From: Alphaproteobacteria bacterium
Lineage (GTDB): Bacteria; Pseudomonadota; Alphaproteobacteria; Rhodobacterales; Rhodobacteraceae
Length of the DNA: 64,000 bases
Assembly: GCA_030424865.1 (NCBI GenBank)
Contig: JAUHVR010000007.1
Span: 62,001 to 126,000, forward strand
Direction: 5' to 3'
The notes beneath the pieces were generated by a model. The model was not told where the DNA came from. It saw nothing but the letters and a program-made list of their open reading frames with translations, and did not search any database. The stretch's first letter is position 1. Each line of letters opens with the position of its first letter. The position numbers and the translations under genes are program-made. Below, in pieces: positions 17,576 to 28,170 of this stretch.

Positions 17576-20500
17576 GCAATGACAAGCTCTATGGCAACGC
17601 CGGCGAAGATTATCTGCACGGCGGTGGCGGCGATGACAGCCTGCTGGGGGGGGCGGAACGGGACACCGTGGTCGGAGGCAGCGGCAACGACGAACTGTTC
17701 GGCAACAACCAGAATGACGTTCTGTACGGCGACCAAGAAGACACGTCGGGTACCGGCAGCGGCGGCGCGGACACGCTGAATGGCGGCGACGGTCAAGACA
17801 CACTTTACGGCGGCGGTGGCAACGACGCGCTTTTTGGCGGCGAAGCAAGGGACCGGATCTTTGGCGGTGACGGGAACGACTCACTCTACGGTGACGGGGG
17901 TGACAAGGACGAGCTGTATGGACAGCGCGGCAACGACTATCTGTTCGAAGACGACAACAAAACTTCGGAAATGTATGGCGGGGTCGACAACGACACGCTG
18001 ATCGCCTCGGGCGCGGATGACGTGCTGGACGGCGGCACCGGCATCGATTCAATGGATGGCGGAAACGGCTCGAACTTTTTCTACATCCGCGATGACGAAA
18101 CCGCGACTGGCGGCAGCAACACCGATACGTTCTTTGTCGTGAACAGCCTGGAGGGGCGGTCTGTCATCGATGGTGGCGCCGGGTCCGGCTCGAACCTTGT
18201 TTATGCTCAGGCCCCGACGGGTGCCGGAAAACTTGTGTTCATGGACATCAATGGCCAGCGCGTCATGATGTATTCTGACCCGAATTTCGACCCAACGGCA
18301 TATGATCCGGACAGCAACGCCATTCCGTTGAAATCCGTGGTGTTGAACAACATCGATGACGTCGACATTGTTGCCGATGCAACGGGCAAGATCAAAGACC
18401 AGTCCAACAGCGGGGACTCTAATTGGAAGCTGGACATTCAGGTTGATACGGTTGCGTCTCAGCTGAACGGCCAGAAACCGGTCGACAACATTTATAACGA
18501 CGCCACGCGTGTCCACGGCGAATACTACAACTATGCGGTTGGTGCGGTTGACGATTCCGTCAGCCTCGTCGACGGGCAAATGGTCATCACGGGCAACGTG
18601 CTGTCCAATGATACGGACATCGCGACAAATGCGGATTTTGATCTGAAAACCGCGATGAGCAGCGACGACGCGGTTCAGGGCAGCGACGCCGGCGGCACCT
18701 TTTGGCTGGCAACCACTGCCGATGGCACCCTCAAGCTTTATGAGAACGGCGATTTCACCTTTACGGCATCGCCAAGCTTTCTGACCAACAGCACGTCTTT
18801 TGTGTATTGGGCGCACGATGGAATTGTCTCGGACAAGGCGACGCTGACAATCAACGCCCCCATCACCAATGATGCGCCCAATGCCGTGAATGACGCGGTC
18901 ACGATCAGCGAAGATGCCGAAGTCACCATCATTGAACCGCTGACCAATGATACCGATCCGGACGGCAATCCGCTGACGCTCGTCAGCGTTCAGAGCAATG
19001 GGATCACCGGCGAAATCATCGAAGATGCCCTGAATCAAGGGTTGGTCCTGTATCGTCTGCAGGACGAATTCGACTATCTGGACCTCGGCGAAACGGCGAC
19101 TGAAAGCTTCACCTATACGATCCGGGACACCTACGGCCTGACAGATACCGCAACGGTGACCCTTATCATCGAAGGCGTCAATGATGTGCCGGATGCTCAG
19201 GACGACACCTATTCGGTCGCAAGCAACAGCATCTTTCTGACCTTGGACTCCGTGATCGACAATGACACGGACCCCGAAGGTCACGCGCTGAGTTTTGTCA
19301 GTTTCGACACCACCGGCACGTTGGGAAAAGTCACGGGCAACAGCGACGGGTCGTTCAGCTATTCGGCAGGCGGCGCGTTTGATTACCTTCTGGAAAATGA
19401 AACGGCCACCGATACCTTTACCTATCTCGTGTCCGACGGGAATGGCGGCACCAGTCGGGGCACGGTGACGTTTACCATCAACGGCGTCGATGATCCTGTG
19501 GACGCTGTGGACGACACGGCGAGCACGGATGAGGAAAGCGTCATTTCCTCAATCGACGTGCTTGCCAATGACGCCGACCCCGAAGGGGACAGTTTTGAGC
19601 TGATCAGTTTCGACGCCTCGGGCACAACCGGGCTGATCACCCGAAATCTTGACGGTACCTTCCACTACGACCCCAACGGTCAATTCGAAACGCTGGGCTC
19701 TAATGACTCGGCGACAGACAGCTTCACCTACACCCTGCGCGACAGCGACGGGAACACCGATACGGCAACCGTGACGATCACGGTCAACGGCGTAAATGAT
19801 ACGCCTGTCGCCAATAACGACGCCTATGAGATATTTGAAAACGAGACGCTGGATCTGACTCTGGCGCTGGGGAATGACACGGATATTGACGGAGACACCC
19901 TGTCCATCGGGGGCACCAGTCATCAATCCGGTGAGGGGTCCATTTCCTTTGCCAATGGTGGTTTCATTTATGCGCCGGGCTCTGATTTTTCTCATCTGGC
20001 AGATGGCGAAACAGCCGACGTCGTTGTGACCTATGCGGCGTCTGACCTGTCCAACAGTGCGGTCATCGCCGGCCACTTTGACACGGCCGAGATCACCATA
20101 ACGATCAAAGGGATCGACGATCCTGTTCAGGCCGTTTCCGACGCTGTCAGAACCAACGAAGACAGCGTCCTTGCCTCGATCGACGTGCTGGCAAATGATG
20201 CGGATCCCGAAGGGGACAGCTTTTCGATCACCAGTTTTGACAGCTCGGGCACCGCGGGGCTGGTCACTCTGAACAACGACGGGACATTTCACTATGATCC
20301 CGATGGCCAGTTCGACTATCTGCGTAAAAACCAGAGCGCCGTTGACAGCTTTAGCTACACGGTGACCGACGAAAACGGCAACACCAGCACCGCAAGCGTG
20401 CGCATACGTGTCGACGGCGTAAATAGTCCGATCATTGCCCTAGATGATGCATTCGAGACTGATCAGAATACGCAAATCAATTTGTCGTCAGTCCTGGATA

Positions 20501-21228
20501 ACGACAGTGATGCAGACAATGACAACCTAAGTGTTCACCTGTTCGAGGTGACATCGGGCTTGGGGCGGGCCGGACGGCGAAACTATGATCCGGATGGTCA
20601 CTATGACTATTTGGCCATGGGCGAAACGGCCACGGTTATCCTGAGATACTATGTCTCGAACCAAACGTTCTACGATTTTGATACGCCTATTGAGTTTCAA
20701 GATAGCACTGCCAATGTGGAAATCACCGTCACTGGGCTCAATGACGATCCGGTCGCAGGGAACGACTCTCTGATGACGGCCAGCGATACGTCTGTCGCAT
20801 CGATTGCCGTTCTGCAGAACGATACCGACATCGACCAAACCGATGTGCTGCAAATCACATCCTTTGACACGACCGGCACGTTGGGTCTGGTCACCGACAA
20901 TGCAGATGGGACCTTTGGCTACGATCCGAATGGAGCCTTTGATGGCTTGGGGGCCGGGGAATTTGCGATCGACAGTTTCACCTATGTTGTCTCTGACGGA
21001 AATGGAGGAAGCGACAGCGCAACGGTGAACATCGTTGTCACCAGCGCCGCCACCACAGCAGGCACCACCTTCCGCGTCAGAGATTTCGAAGACGGTCGCA
21101 TCTTTGTGACAACATTGGAAAATGGGGTCCGCAGCAAAGCGACAATGACCGACACCGAAGACGCCTGGAACTGGGCGTCCTACGTGATGCATTTTGACCA
21201 ATCAGGCCGTCTGCAACAGCGCGATCAA

Positions 21229-21321
21229 ACGATGGATGACGGCAGCACGCATACGACGATCTACAGTTACAGAAATGACGGCTCACGCGAGCAAAGTGTT
21301 CAGACTTACGACAACGGGGAC
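21229..21321 (+). repeat. YD-like module, first copy of a near-identical 93-base repeat
   Basis: This segment encodes TMDDGSTHTTIYSYRNDG and the following SREQSVQTYDNGD. The segment 21454-21546 encodes the same residues with three changes, exactly 225 bases (75 residues) downstream. The DNA is also highly similar, so duplication was recent. A third, diverged module follows near the C terminus. Confidence 0.8.
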
Positions 21322-21453
21322 GTTGTCACGGTCCAGTTTGGAACCGATGGCATCCCCGACAGCAAAACCGTTCAGGATATCTCGGACACCAAGCGATGGG
21401 CATCCTACGTGGATCACTTTGATCAGGCCGGTGTTCTGCAGCAGCGTGAGCTT

Positions 21454-21546
21454 ACGATGGATGATGGCAGCACCCACACAACGACCTTCAGTTACAGAAA
21501 TGACGGGTCACGCGAGCAAAGCGTCCAGACTCGGGACAACGGAGAC
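21454..21546 (+). repeat. YD-like module, second copy of the near-identical 93-base repeat
   Basis: Second copy of the repeat at 21229-21321. It reads TMDDGSTHTTTFSYRNDG and then SREQSVQTRDNGD. Such near-identical copies are prone to expansion or loss by recombination. Confidence 0.8.
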
Positions 21547-21945
21547 GCTGTCACCAGTTGGTATGGCGCAGATGGGCTGATCGACCGTCAGGACTATGAA
21601 GACATCAGTGATTCCTGGGCTTGGGAGAGCCGGACAAAAACGTATGACGACAATGGTGATCTCATAAATACAGAGTACGTTTGGGATTTGATTTAGGCTC
21701 AGCGGTTCGAGCGTTTTCGCAGGTCTGTATTTTGAACCCGAGATCGGGGAAGCAGACACATATCCCCAGTGTTTCAACACTTCTGCAAACATTTCCGTAT
21801 CCGGGACACACTCACAGAGCAGCCATCCAACCTGAGCGGCAAAGCATTTGCCGCAGGGTCATCGTCCAAGGGCCGACCGTAATCGCATTGGGCAAGAGAT
21901 TTTTCTTGTGTCTCAGTGCTTCAAGAGATCCGTTGGACCTTGAAG

Positions 21946-22021
21946 TGGTGCCGCTGAAGGGACTCGAACCCCCGACCCCATCATTACGAATGACGTGCTC
22001 TACCAGCTGAGCTACAGCGGC
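21946..22021 (-). tRNA. tRNA-Thr (anticodon CGT)
   Basis: The 76-base gene on the minus strand folds as a standard cloverleaf: acceptor GCCGCTG pairs with CAGCGGC, D stem GCTC/GAGC, anticodon stem CGTCA/TGATG with loop TTCGTAA, and a T arm with TTCGAGT loop. The anticodon CGT reads ACG codons for threonine. The terminal CCA is encoded. Its 3' end faces the RTX adhesin gene. Confidence 0.96.
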
Positions 22022-22355
22022 CCTGTCCCTCGAACAATCGCTGAAGCGACACTTCGACAGATCAGTCAAAATTCGGGTTGGTCCTGATGACAGGGACGCC
22101 CGAACGATGGCGCTGTGTAATCGCAGGTCCGTTTGGCATCAAGCCCGAATTTGGTGTCTTAGATGATCTGCCAACCACGCATGTGATGCCCCGCGTGGGC
22201 TTCAGGAGGAAAATCCCGAAAACGGCCAATTTCCACCCTACATGTGACCCAGAAGGGGGGAGTTGGCTTTGCCCAAAGACATCGTCGCAAGAAACACGGC
22301 TTGCGCCCATGGCCAGCTTGCCTACACACAGCAACAGGAAACCGAGGAGATTGAT
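22022..22355. other. Intergenic region, nothing recognised
   Basis: These 334 bases separate the tRNA-Thr gene from the divergent fumarylacetoacetase-family gene. Short open frames on both strands lack family resemblance. The promoters of both genes must lie here, but no clear motif was picked out except GAGGAGA (22344-22350), the ribosome-binding site of the hydrolase gene. Confidence 0.5.
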
Positions 22356-23195
22356 ATGAAGCTCTGCCGCCTGCGCAAAGGCGGGGCCGTTTTGCCCTGT
22401 GCGAAAGTGAATGACAGTTACCACGATCTGTCGTCAGTCATTTCTGACATCGACGCCGACTTCTTCGCTGAAGGCGGGACACAAAAGTTGGTGGGCGTCG
22501 ATCTTTCCGCGCAGCCTGTTGTTGCCGACCATGATGGCTATGCGCCTTGCGTTGCCAAGCCGTCCAAGGTGCTGTGCATCGGACTGAACTACACCAACCA
22601 CGCCAAGGAATCGGGCATGGACATCCCGAAAGAGCCGGTGGTGTTCTTCAAAGCGCCCTCCAGCCTGTCGGGTGCCAACGATCCGATCCCTTTCCCGCCC
22701 GGCGCGACCAAGCTGGACTGGGAGGTGGAACTGGCGTTCGTCGTGGGCACACGAACAAAGCGCGCCACTTTGGACAACGCGATGGAAGCCATCGCAGGCT
22801 TCATGGTCCTGAACGATGTGTCTGAACGCGCCTGGCAGTTTGATCGCGGCGGTCTTTGGGACAAGGCCAAAAGCCACGACGGTTTTGCCCCCATCGGCCC
22901 CCATTTCGTGACGCCCGACGATGTCGAGGACATCAACGACTTCAAGCTGACGCTGAAGGTCAACGGCGAGACGATGCAGGACGGCGCGACCTCGGACTTT
23001 ATCTTCAACCTGGCCGAGGTGATTGTGCACCTGTCCGAGTTCATGACGCTGGAACCCGGTGACATCATCACCACCGGCACCCCGGCGGGGGTTGGGCTGG
23101 GCATGACGCCGCCGATTTTCCTGAAACCGGGTGACGTGGTTGAAACCTCGATTCCGGGTCTGGGCACGCAGAGACAGACCGTGGTCGCCGACTGA
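22356..23195 (+). CDS. Fumarylacetoacetate hydrolase-family protein
   Basis: The 279-residue protein has the FAH-family layout: a short N-terminal domain, then VLCIGLNYTNHAKESG, FFKAPSSLSG, the metal-binding DWEVELAFVVG, VLNDVSERAWQF and the C-terminal ITTGTPAGVGLGM. These enzymes hydrolyse or decarboxylate C-C bonds in 2-keto acid ring-cleavage products, or act on ureidoglycolate-like or fucose-pathway substrates. The start follows a strong GAGGAGA site. It is monocistronic, so the pathway cannot be told. The uric acid module is 14 kb away and already has allA. Confidence 0.85.
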   Translation: MKLCRLRKGGAVLPCAKVNDSYHDLSSVISDIDADFFAEGGTQKLVGVDLSAQPVVADHDGYAPCVAKPSKVLCIGLNYTNHAKESGMDIPKEPVVFFKAPSSLSGANDPIPFPPGATKLDWEVELAFVVGTRTKRATLDNAMEAIAGFMVLNDVSERAWQFDRGGLWDKAKSHDGFAPIGPHFVTPDDVEDINDFKLTLKVNGETMQDGATSDFIFNLAEVIVHLSEFMTLEPGDIITTGTPAGVGLGMTPPIFLKPGDVVETSIPGLGTQRQTVVAD

Positions 23196-23201
23196 ATGAA
23201 A

Positions 23202-23229
23202 AAAGCCAAGGCCTTCCGGCCTTGGCTTT
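23202..23229. terminator. Bidirectional rho-independent terminator
   Basis: AAAGCCAAGGCC (23202-23213) and GGCCTTGGCTTT (23218-23229) form a perfect 12-bp stem with a TTCC loop. A-rich sequence lies before and T-rich sequence after. It sits between the convergent FAH-family gene and hemY and can serve both. Confidence 0.9.
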
Positions 23230-23253
23230 CCTAAGTTGGCGATTAGCGGATCG

Positions 23254-24795
23254 TCAGCGGGGTGTGACGTTTTCCAATTTGTCCTTGTCCGCCTCGTCCG
23301 AAGCGGTTTCGCTGTCATCCGAGGCCTGGGCTTCGACCACATCTTCTTCGACAACCGGATCCAGAACCTCGACCAGGGTGGGTGTTTCCGTTTCGGGCTC
23401 TTCGACTGGCTCGGGCTCTGGGTCGCCGACGATCAGCGGCAACATGGTCGCGCCGGCGGGCATCGAGATTTCGGCCTGTGGTGGGGTGGTCCAGCTGAGC
23501 GTATCAAGGCTGCCGCAGTTGGTGCAGACCGGCGTCCATTCCGACTGGATGTTGTTGCAGCTGTCACAGACCCATTGCGGGCCGCGCGGCGCCGACAGGG
23601 CGCGTGTCAGCCAGCCCTTGACCACATCGTCCGAGGCGCCTTCGCCCCGTTCCACGGCCGCCATGATGGTCAACACACGTGCATCCGGATCGGTTTCGGC
23701 CAGATCGCCAAGCGCGCGGCGCGCGCCCGGGAAATCCTCGGCGGCGATGTTCAGTTCTGCTTTCAGCAACAGAGTCTCGCGGTGCTCGGGGTGGATCGCA
23801 AACAGCAGCTGAAAGCGCTTGAGGCGCGCCTCGGGGGTTTCGTCCGGTTCCAGTTCGGCAAAGACGGCGGCCAGATCGGGGTGCGGCTGCACCTCCCAGG
23901 CCTTTTTCAGGATCCGCAGTGCGGGCCGCTTCTTGCCCTGTTCGATCAGCGCGCGGGCCGACATGCAGGCGGCCGGGATCAGGTCTGGAGACAGGCGATT
24001 GGCCTCGATCGCCGCTTCGCGGGCTTCGATGCTCTTGCCTTCGTCCAGGATGTCCTTGGCCTGCGACAGCGCCATGATGGCATCGCGGCGGCGGTGCACA
24101 TCACGCGGCAGGGTGCCGTGCTTCAACTTGGCCGCAAGCGTCTTGCGCGCGCCTTCCCAGTCGGCATTGCCGGCCTGCAGCTTCAGCAGCACGTCCTGCA
24201 CCTCTTCGTGCTTGGGACGGATCGCAAAGGCACGTTCGGCCAGTTTCAGCGCCGTTTCGGTGTCGCCAGCCGCCAGCCGCTGCTTCATGATCCCGCGCAC
24301 GCCGACAAAACGGGTGGTGTCGGTTTTCAACAGGCGCTTATAGACCTCTTCCGCCTTCTTGGTGTCACCCGACATCTCTGCCGCCTGCGCGGTGATCAGG
24401 TCGGTCAGCTCGGGCTTTTGCAGATACCGCTCGGCCTTGGCGGCCTTGGCCATGGCCACGCGCCCTTCGCCAGAGGCCAGCGCCATCAACCCCTCGGTCA
24501 GGGCCTTGTAGCCATTGCGTTCGCGGTTGCGGTCGAAATAGCGCGAAATCGCGGTCTCGTCGCCGTTCAGAAAGCGCAGGACCGCGACCAGAAGCGAGGC
24601 CAGCTTCAGGAAGATCCAGACCCCGACCAACAGCACCACGGCAGCGATGACCGATTCCAGCGGACCAAAGGTGATCTCGGTTCCGCCAGCGGTGATCTGG
24701 ATGCCGCCTTCGGTCTCCAGCAGGTACCCCGCGCCCAGGGTCAGCGCTGCCACCAGGACGACAAAAATCAGAATTTTAATCAGCGACCAAAGCAT
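23254..24795 (-). CDS. hemY: HemY-like haem biosynthesis/TPR membrane protein
   Basis: The 513-residue protein has two N-terminal membrane helices (residues 5-25 and 45-70) with the HemY signature around FDRNRERNGYKALTEG, then TPR-like helical repeats to about 420. The C terminus has a zinc-ribbon (CDSCNNIQSEWTPVCTNCG), which is not part of the enterobacterial protein. It is downstream of mic60 by 10 bases and belongs to the hemD-mic60-hemY cluster known from alphaproteobacteria. It probably works at the inner membrane as a scaffold; an enzyme activity is not established. Confidence 0.88.
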   Translation of the reverse strand: MLWSLIKILIFVVLVAALTLGAGYLLETEGGIQITAGGTEITFGPLESVIAAVVLLVGVWIFLKLASLLVAVLRFLNGDETAISRYFDRNRERNGYKALTEGLMALASGEGRVAMAKAAKAERYLQKPELTDLITAQAAEMSGDTKKAEEVYKRLLKTDTTRFVGVRGIMKQRLAAGDTETALKLAERAFAIRPKHEEVQDVLLKLQAGNADWEGARKTLAAKLKHGTLPRDVHRRRDAIMALSQAKDILDEGKSIEAREAAIEANRLSPDLIPAACMSARALIEQGKKRPALRILKKAWEVQPHPDLAAVFAELEPDETPEARLKRFQLLFAIHPEHRETLLLKAELNIAAEDFPGARRALGDLAETDPDARVLTIMAAVERGEGASDDVVKGWLTRALSAPRGPQWVCDSCNNIQSEWTPVCTNCGSLDTLSWTTPPQAEISMPAGATMLPLIVGDPEPEPVEEPETETPTLVEVLDPVVEEDVVEAQASDDSETASDEADKDKLENVTPR

Positions 24796-24805
24796 GTGGG
24801 GACCC

Positions 24806-26227
24806 TTAATTCTGGTTCAGTTCGGCAGTCAGGCTGCGCAAAGTGTTCAACGCCCCGGCGCGGGCGGTGGCGCTGGTCAGCCAGACCGAAAGCTCGGCCT
24901 TGGCTTCGTCCGGCAAGGCAGCGATTTCCGTCAGGGCGGCGTCAAGCTGACCGCCCCGCAAGGCCGCCTCGGCGCGAGAGAGAACAGCGTCGGCATCGTC
25001 CCCTTCGCGCGGCGCAACGGAACGTGCGCCCAGCTGGTTGCGCACAAAGCTGGTCAGGCGCCCGCTGGCATTTTCGGCCGGAGGTTCAAGCGACCGTGCG
25101 GCAGCCAGGGCAGCGCGGGCGGCAACCGGGAAGGTCTCGACCAGCTCGGCCTGCGTGATGGCGCCGGTGTCGGCGACGGCCGACAGCTCAGCCGGAGCGT
25201 CAGCTCCGGTGGCCAGGGCAAGCTGTGTCAGATCGTCGGGAAAGCTCGCGCCGGTTTCCAAAGCGGCGCTGATGCGCGCCAGCGCAGCGCGGGCGCGGGA
25301 CAGTTGTGCCTTGGCATCTGCAGCCCGTTCGGCTTCGACCGCCGTTGCGGCAAAGGCCTCGATCTCGGCCCGTTGCGCCTTGATGGCATCCTGCAGCGCG
25401 TCCAGTTCGCGCTGATAGGCGGCCACGATTTCGGGGCCGACCGCCTCGACCACGGGCCGTTTTTCAAGCGCATCGATCTTGGCAACCATCTCGGACAGCG
25501 AGGTGTCCATGGCATCAAGCCGCGCTGTCATCGCTGCCGCATCTGGCACGCGCGCACTGACATCTGCAATGGCGGCTTCCACGCCGCTCAGGTCAACCTT
25601 GCCGATGCGCCCCTCGGCCGTGCCGATGCGTTCGGACAGGTCGTTGATGCGGCTGGTTTGCTTGGCCAAAGTCTCTGTCGTCTGGGTTTCGAAGGCGCTG
25701 GGTTCGGCGGTCACCCCGCCAAAAAGCATTCGGGCGCCAGAGAAGTCGGCTGCGACGAACCCAAGTCCCGCGGCGACGATGCCGCCCAAAGCCATCGGAA
25801 GGAACCCACCGCGCGCGGGTTGCTCGGCAGCAGGGGCCGGAGTCGCGGCTACAGGTTCGGGGTCCTGAACAGGGGCGGGGTCCGAAACGGGCTCTTCAGA
25901 AACCTCTTCGGTCGGCACGTCTTCGGCGGGTGCCTCTGCGGCGTCTTCCGTATCTTCGGCGTCTGAAGCGTCCTCTGCGGACGATTCATCGAAAGGCGCT
26001 TCGGTGTCCGCGTCGTCTTTGGGGATGCCCTCGGCACTGGCGTCAGCGTCGGCCACTTCGACCGATGTCTCGTCCACATCGTCCTCGGCAGAGGCTTCGG
26101 CTTCCTTGTCCTGATCATCGTTCTGATCTTCGGCAAGGTCGTCCTCGGCCAAGGTCTCTTCGATCACCTCGGCGTCGATGATGTCTTCGATTTCGGGGTT
26201 CGGCGTGTCTTTGGACTTGTCTGCCAA
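24806..26227 (-). CDS. Mic60/mitofilin-like inner membrane protein
   Basis: The 473-residue protein starts with a long acidic, low-complexity region (about 5-165), a single membrane helix (MALGGIVAAGLGFVAADF, about residue 175), then a coiled-coil-forming region rich in Ala, Glu and Arg, and a conserved C-terminal mitofilin-type region. Alphaproteobacterial Mic60 is known for this architecture and for lying beside hemY and hemD, as here. It shapes intracytoplasmic membranes and is the ancestor of mitochondrial cristae Mic60. A TTG at 26227 with AAGGAA upstream is preferred over the upstream ATG. Confidence 0.82.
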   Translation of the reverse strand: MADKSKDTPNPEIEDIIDAEVIEETLAEDDLAEDQNDDQDKEAEASAEDDVDETSVEVADADASAEGIPKDDADTEAPFDESSAEDASDAEDTEDAAEAPAEDVPTEEVSEEPVSDPAPVQDPEPVAATPAPAAEQPARGGFLPMALGGIVAAGLGFVAADFSGARMLFGGVTAEPSAFETQTTETLAKQTSRINDLSERIGTAEGRIGKVDLSGVEAAIADVSARVPDAAAMTARLDAMDTSLSEMVAKIDALEKRPVVEAVGPEIVAAYQRELDALQDAIKAQRAEIEAFAATAVEAERAADAKAQLSRARAALARISAALETGASFPDDLTQLALATGADAPAELSAVADTGAITQAELVETFPVAARAALAAARSLEPPAENASGRLTSFVRNQLGARSVAPREGDDADAVLSRAEAALRGGQLDAALTEIAALPDEAKAELSVWLTSATARAGALNTLRSLTAELNQN

Positions 26228-26282
26228 GAGAATCGTTCCTTTCGAATCCGGCCTGCCGATCGCAATAAAATTCCCCTCGACC

Positions 26283-27029
26283 TTAGCCGTCCGGTTTTTG
26301 ACCCTCAAGCAAAGTCACCTGCCTGAGGTGTCGCAGGACGGCATGTCGCATGCTTTCGCCTGTTGGGGCATCACTCACGACATGGGAGGCCAGGGGCAAA
26401 TGTGCAACCTCATCCGCGATCGCGCCACTCATCGAGATCGCGTGGACGCTGCCATGACGCATGCCCAGTTCTGAAAAGAACCCGGCGGTGCGGGGTGAAA
26501 AAAGGGGAACAATAACAGGGGCTTCCCCATTCAGCGCCGTCAACGCGTCTGGCGTGGCCGACTGGCGTGGCTGGTCGTAGATCACAACCTCTTCGCAGGG
26601 CAATCCGGCGGCGGTCAGACGCGCGGCGACGTCGCCGCGGCTGTAGGTTCCGCGGATGTGGACCAGCGGGCTCGGCGGAGTTTCGCTGCACAACATTGTG
26701 ACCAGCGCCTCGGCGTCACCGTCGGCTGACCTGGGGCCAAATCCCGCGGCCCGGGCCGCCAGAGCGGTGGTAGCGCCAACGGTGTAGCAGGGCAGATCGC
26801 TGCGCCCACCCAGCGCGCCGTAGCTGGTGACGCCCGCACCCGAGGTAAAGATCAGCGCGCCCGCGCCGTTCAGGTCGGGCAGGGGGCCGGTGGTGACCGT
26901 TTCGATCAGCGGGCTATAGATCGCGCCGAAGGCAGGCGCATCGCTGCGCAGGCTTTCGACAAACCGCTCGGCCGCTGCGCGGGGGCGGGTCATCAGCACG
27001 GTCGGGCGGGGCGTTGGGATTGTGGGCAT
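26283..27029 (-). CDS. hemD: Uroporphyrinogen-III synthase
   Basis: The 248-residue protein has the weakly conserved HemD features: [17 protein letters not shown] at the N terminus, the central [21 protein letters not shown] in the hinge region, and [15 protein letters not shown] near residue 170. It closes hydroxymethylbilane to uroporphyrinogen III in haem and corrin synthesis. It is divergent from tsaD with a 49-base gap and followed by mic60, a standard alphaproteobacterial order. The chosen ATG has GAGG close by. Confidence 0.88.
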   Translation of the reverse strand: MPTIPTPRPTVLMTRPRAAAERFVESLRSDAPAFGAIYSPLIETVTTGPLPDLNGAGALIFTSGAGVTSYGALGGRSDLPCYTVGATTALAARAAGFGPRSADGDAEALVTMLCSETPPSPLVHIRGTYSRGDVAARLTAAGLPCEEVVIYDQPRQSATPDALTALNGEAPVIVPLFSPRTAGFFSELGMRHGSVHAISMSGAIADEVAHLPLASHVVSDAPTGESMRHAVLRHLRQVTLLEGQKPDG

Positions 27030-27078
27030 CGACCTCAGGTGGTACCTGCGTGGACGCGCCTTGGCAATGGACCCTGCA

Positions 27079-28170
27079 ATGACCACACCGCTGACCGTTC
27101 TGGGACTGGAAAGCAGCTGCGACGACACTGCGGCGGCTGTCGTTCGGGTAAACGGCGGCGCGCAGATCCTGTCGAACGTGGTTCTGGGGCAGGAAGAGCT
27201 GCACCGCGCCTTTGGCGGCGTCGTGCCCGAGATCGCCGCGCGGGCGCATACCGAAAAACTGGACCTCTGCGTGACCGAGGCCCTGCAACAGGCGGGGCTG
27301 GGCCTTGGGGATGTCGATGCGATTGCGGTGACCTCTGGCCCCGGTCTGATCGGCGGCGTGCTGGCGGGGGTGATGTGCGCCAAGGGGTTGGCCGCAGGGT
27401 CGGGCAAGCCTCTGGTCGGTGTGAACCACCTTGCGGGCCATGCGCTGACGCCGCGCCTGACGGATGGGATGGACTATCCCTATCTGATGCTTCTGGTCTC
27501 GGGCGGGCATTGCCAGTTCCTGATCGTGCGCGGGCCCGACGACTTTTCGCGCCTTGGCGGCACGATCGATGACGCCCCGGGCGAGGCCTTTGACAAGACC
27601 GCACGCTTGCTTGGCCTGCCGCAGCCGGGTGGCCCCTCGGTCGAGAAAGAGGCTTTGACCGGCGACGAAACGCGGTTCCGTTTTCCGCGTCCCCTGTTGG
27701 ATCGACCGGGGTGTGACCTGTCGTTCTCGGGCCTGAAAACGGCTTTGTTGCGCGAACGTGACAAGCTGATCGCGGCGCAGGGCGGGCTGCATGCCCAGGA
27801 CCGCGCAGATCTGTGCGCCGGGTTTCAGGGGGCCGTGCGGGACGTGCTGGTGACCAAGACACAGCGCGCGCTGGACCGCTATCTGCAAGAGGCGCCAAGG
27901 GTGCCGGGCCTGGCCGTTGCCGGCGGCGTTGCGGCCAATGCGGCCCTGCGCGGGGCCCTGCAAGCGGCCTGCGCAGAAAAAGGCGTGGCTTTTGTTGCGC
28001 CGCCACTGCGGCTGTGCACCGACAACGCCGCGATGATCGCCTATGCCGGGGCCGAGTTGTTTCGGGCCGGGCACCGCAGCGATCTGACCCTGTCAGCGCG
28101 TCCCCGTTGGCCGTTGGATCGCACGGCCGCGCCGCTGGTGGGCAGCGGCAAGAAGGGGGCCAAGGCATGA
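27079..28170 (+). CDS. tsaD: tRNA N6-adenosine threonylcarbamoyltransferase TsaD
   Basis: The 363-residue protein begins [16 protein letters not shown] and contains the metal-binding HxxxH in [20 protein letters not shown], and the ASKHA-fold segments [18 protein letters not shown] and [14 protein letters not shown]. It transfers threonylcarbamoyl to A37 of ANN-decoding tRNAs, including the tRNA-Thr in this window. An upstream ATG at 27067 is possible. Its stop codon overlaps the gpsA start by ATGA. The partner tsaE is at 43999. Confidence 0.96.
   Translation: MTTPLTVLGLESSCDDTAAAVVRVNGGAQILSNVVLGQEELHRAFGGVVPEIAARAHTEKLDLCVTEALQQAGLGLGDVDAIAVTSGPGLIGGVLAGVMCAKGLAAGSGKPLVGVNHLAGHALTPRLTDGMDYPYLMLLVSGGHCQFLIVRGPDDFSRLGGTIDDAPGEAFDKTARLLGLPQPGGPSVEKEALTGDETRFRFPRPLLDRPGCDLSFSGLKTALLRERDKLIAAQGGLHAQDRADLCAGFQGAVRDVLVTKTQRALDRYLQEAPRVPGLAVAGGVAANAALRGALQAACAEKGVAFVAPPLRLCTDNAAMIAYAGAELFRAGHRSDLTLSARPRWPLDRTAAPLVGSGKKGAKA

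Larger units (their letters stand above)
16772..21696 (+). pseudogene. Giant RTX/cadherin-like adhesin, interrupted by a one-base frameshift
   Basis: Two reading frames make one protein of about 1640 residues if a frameshift near 17565 is repaired. The first part (frame from 16772) is RTX nonapeptide repeats (GNDTIKGNRGND type) and runs out of frame after STNS; the second frame resumes with PITGNDKLYG in the same repeat array. RTX repeats continue to about 18060. About eight cadherin-like tandem repeats follow (18535-21050), each with a VLxNDxDxxGD core and SFDTTGTLG-like strand. The C terminus (21069-21696) has three YD-like modules of about 75 residues. No signal peptide is seen, so type I secretion is expected. 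It is most likely an adhesin or biofilm protein. An assembly error cannot be excluded. Confidence 0.75.

Noticed and set aside
17546-17590. Programmed -1 ribosomal frameshift in the RTX gene
   Set aside because: No slippery heptamer or clear downstream structure was seen; a lost base in a C run is simpler.
21697-22021. Genomic island insertion at the tRNA-Thr 3' end
   Set aside because: The RTX region lies beside the tRNA, but no integrase and no second copy of the tRNA 3' end was found further left.
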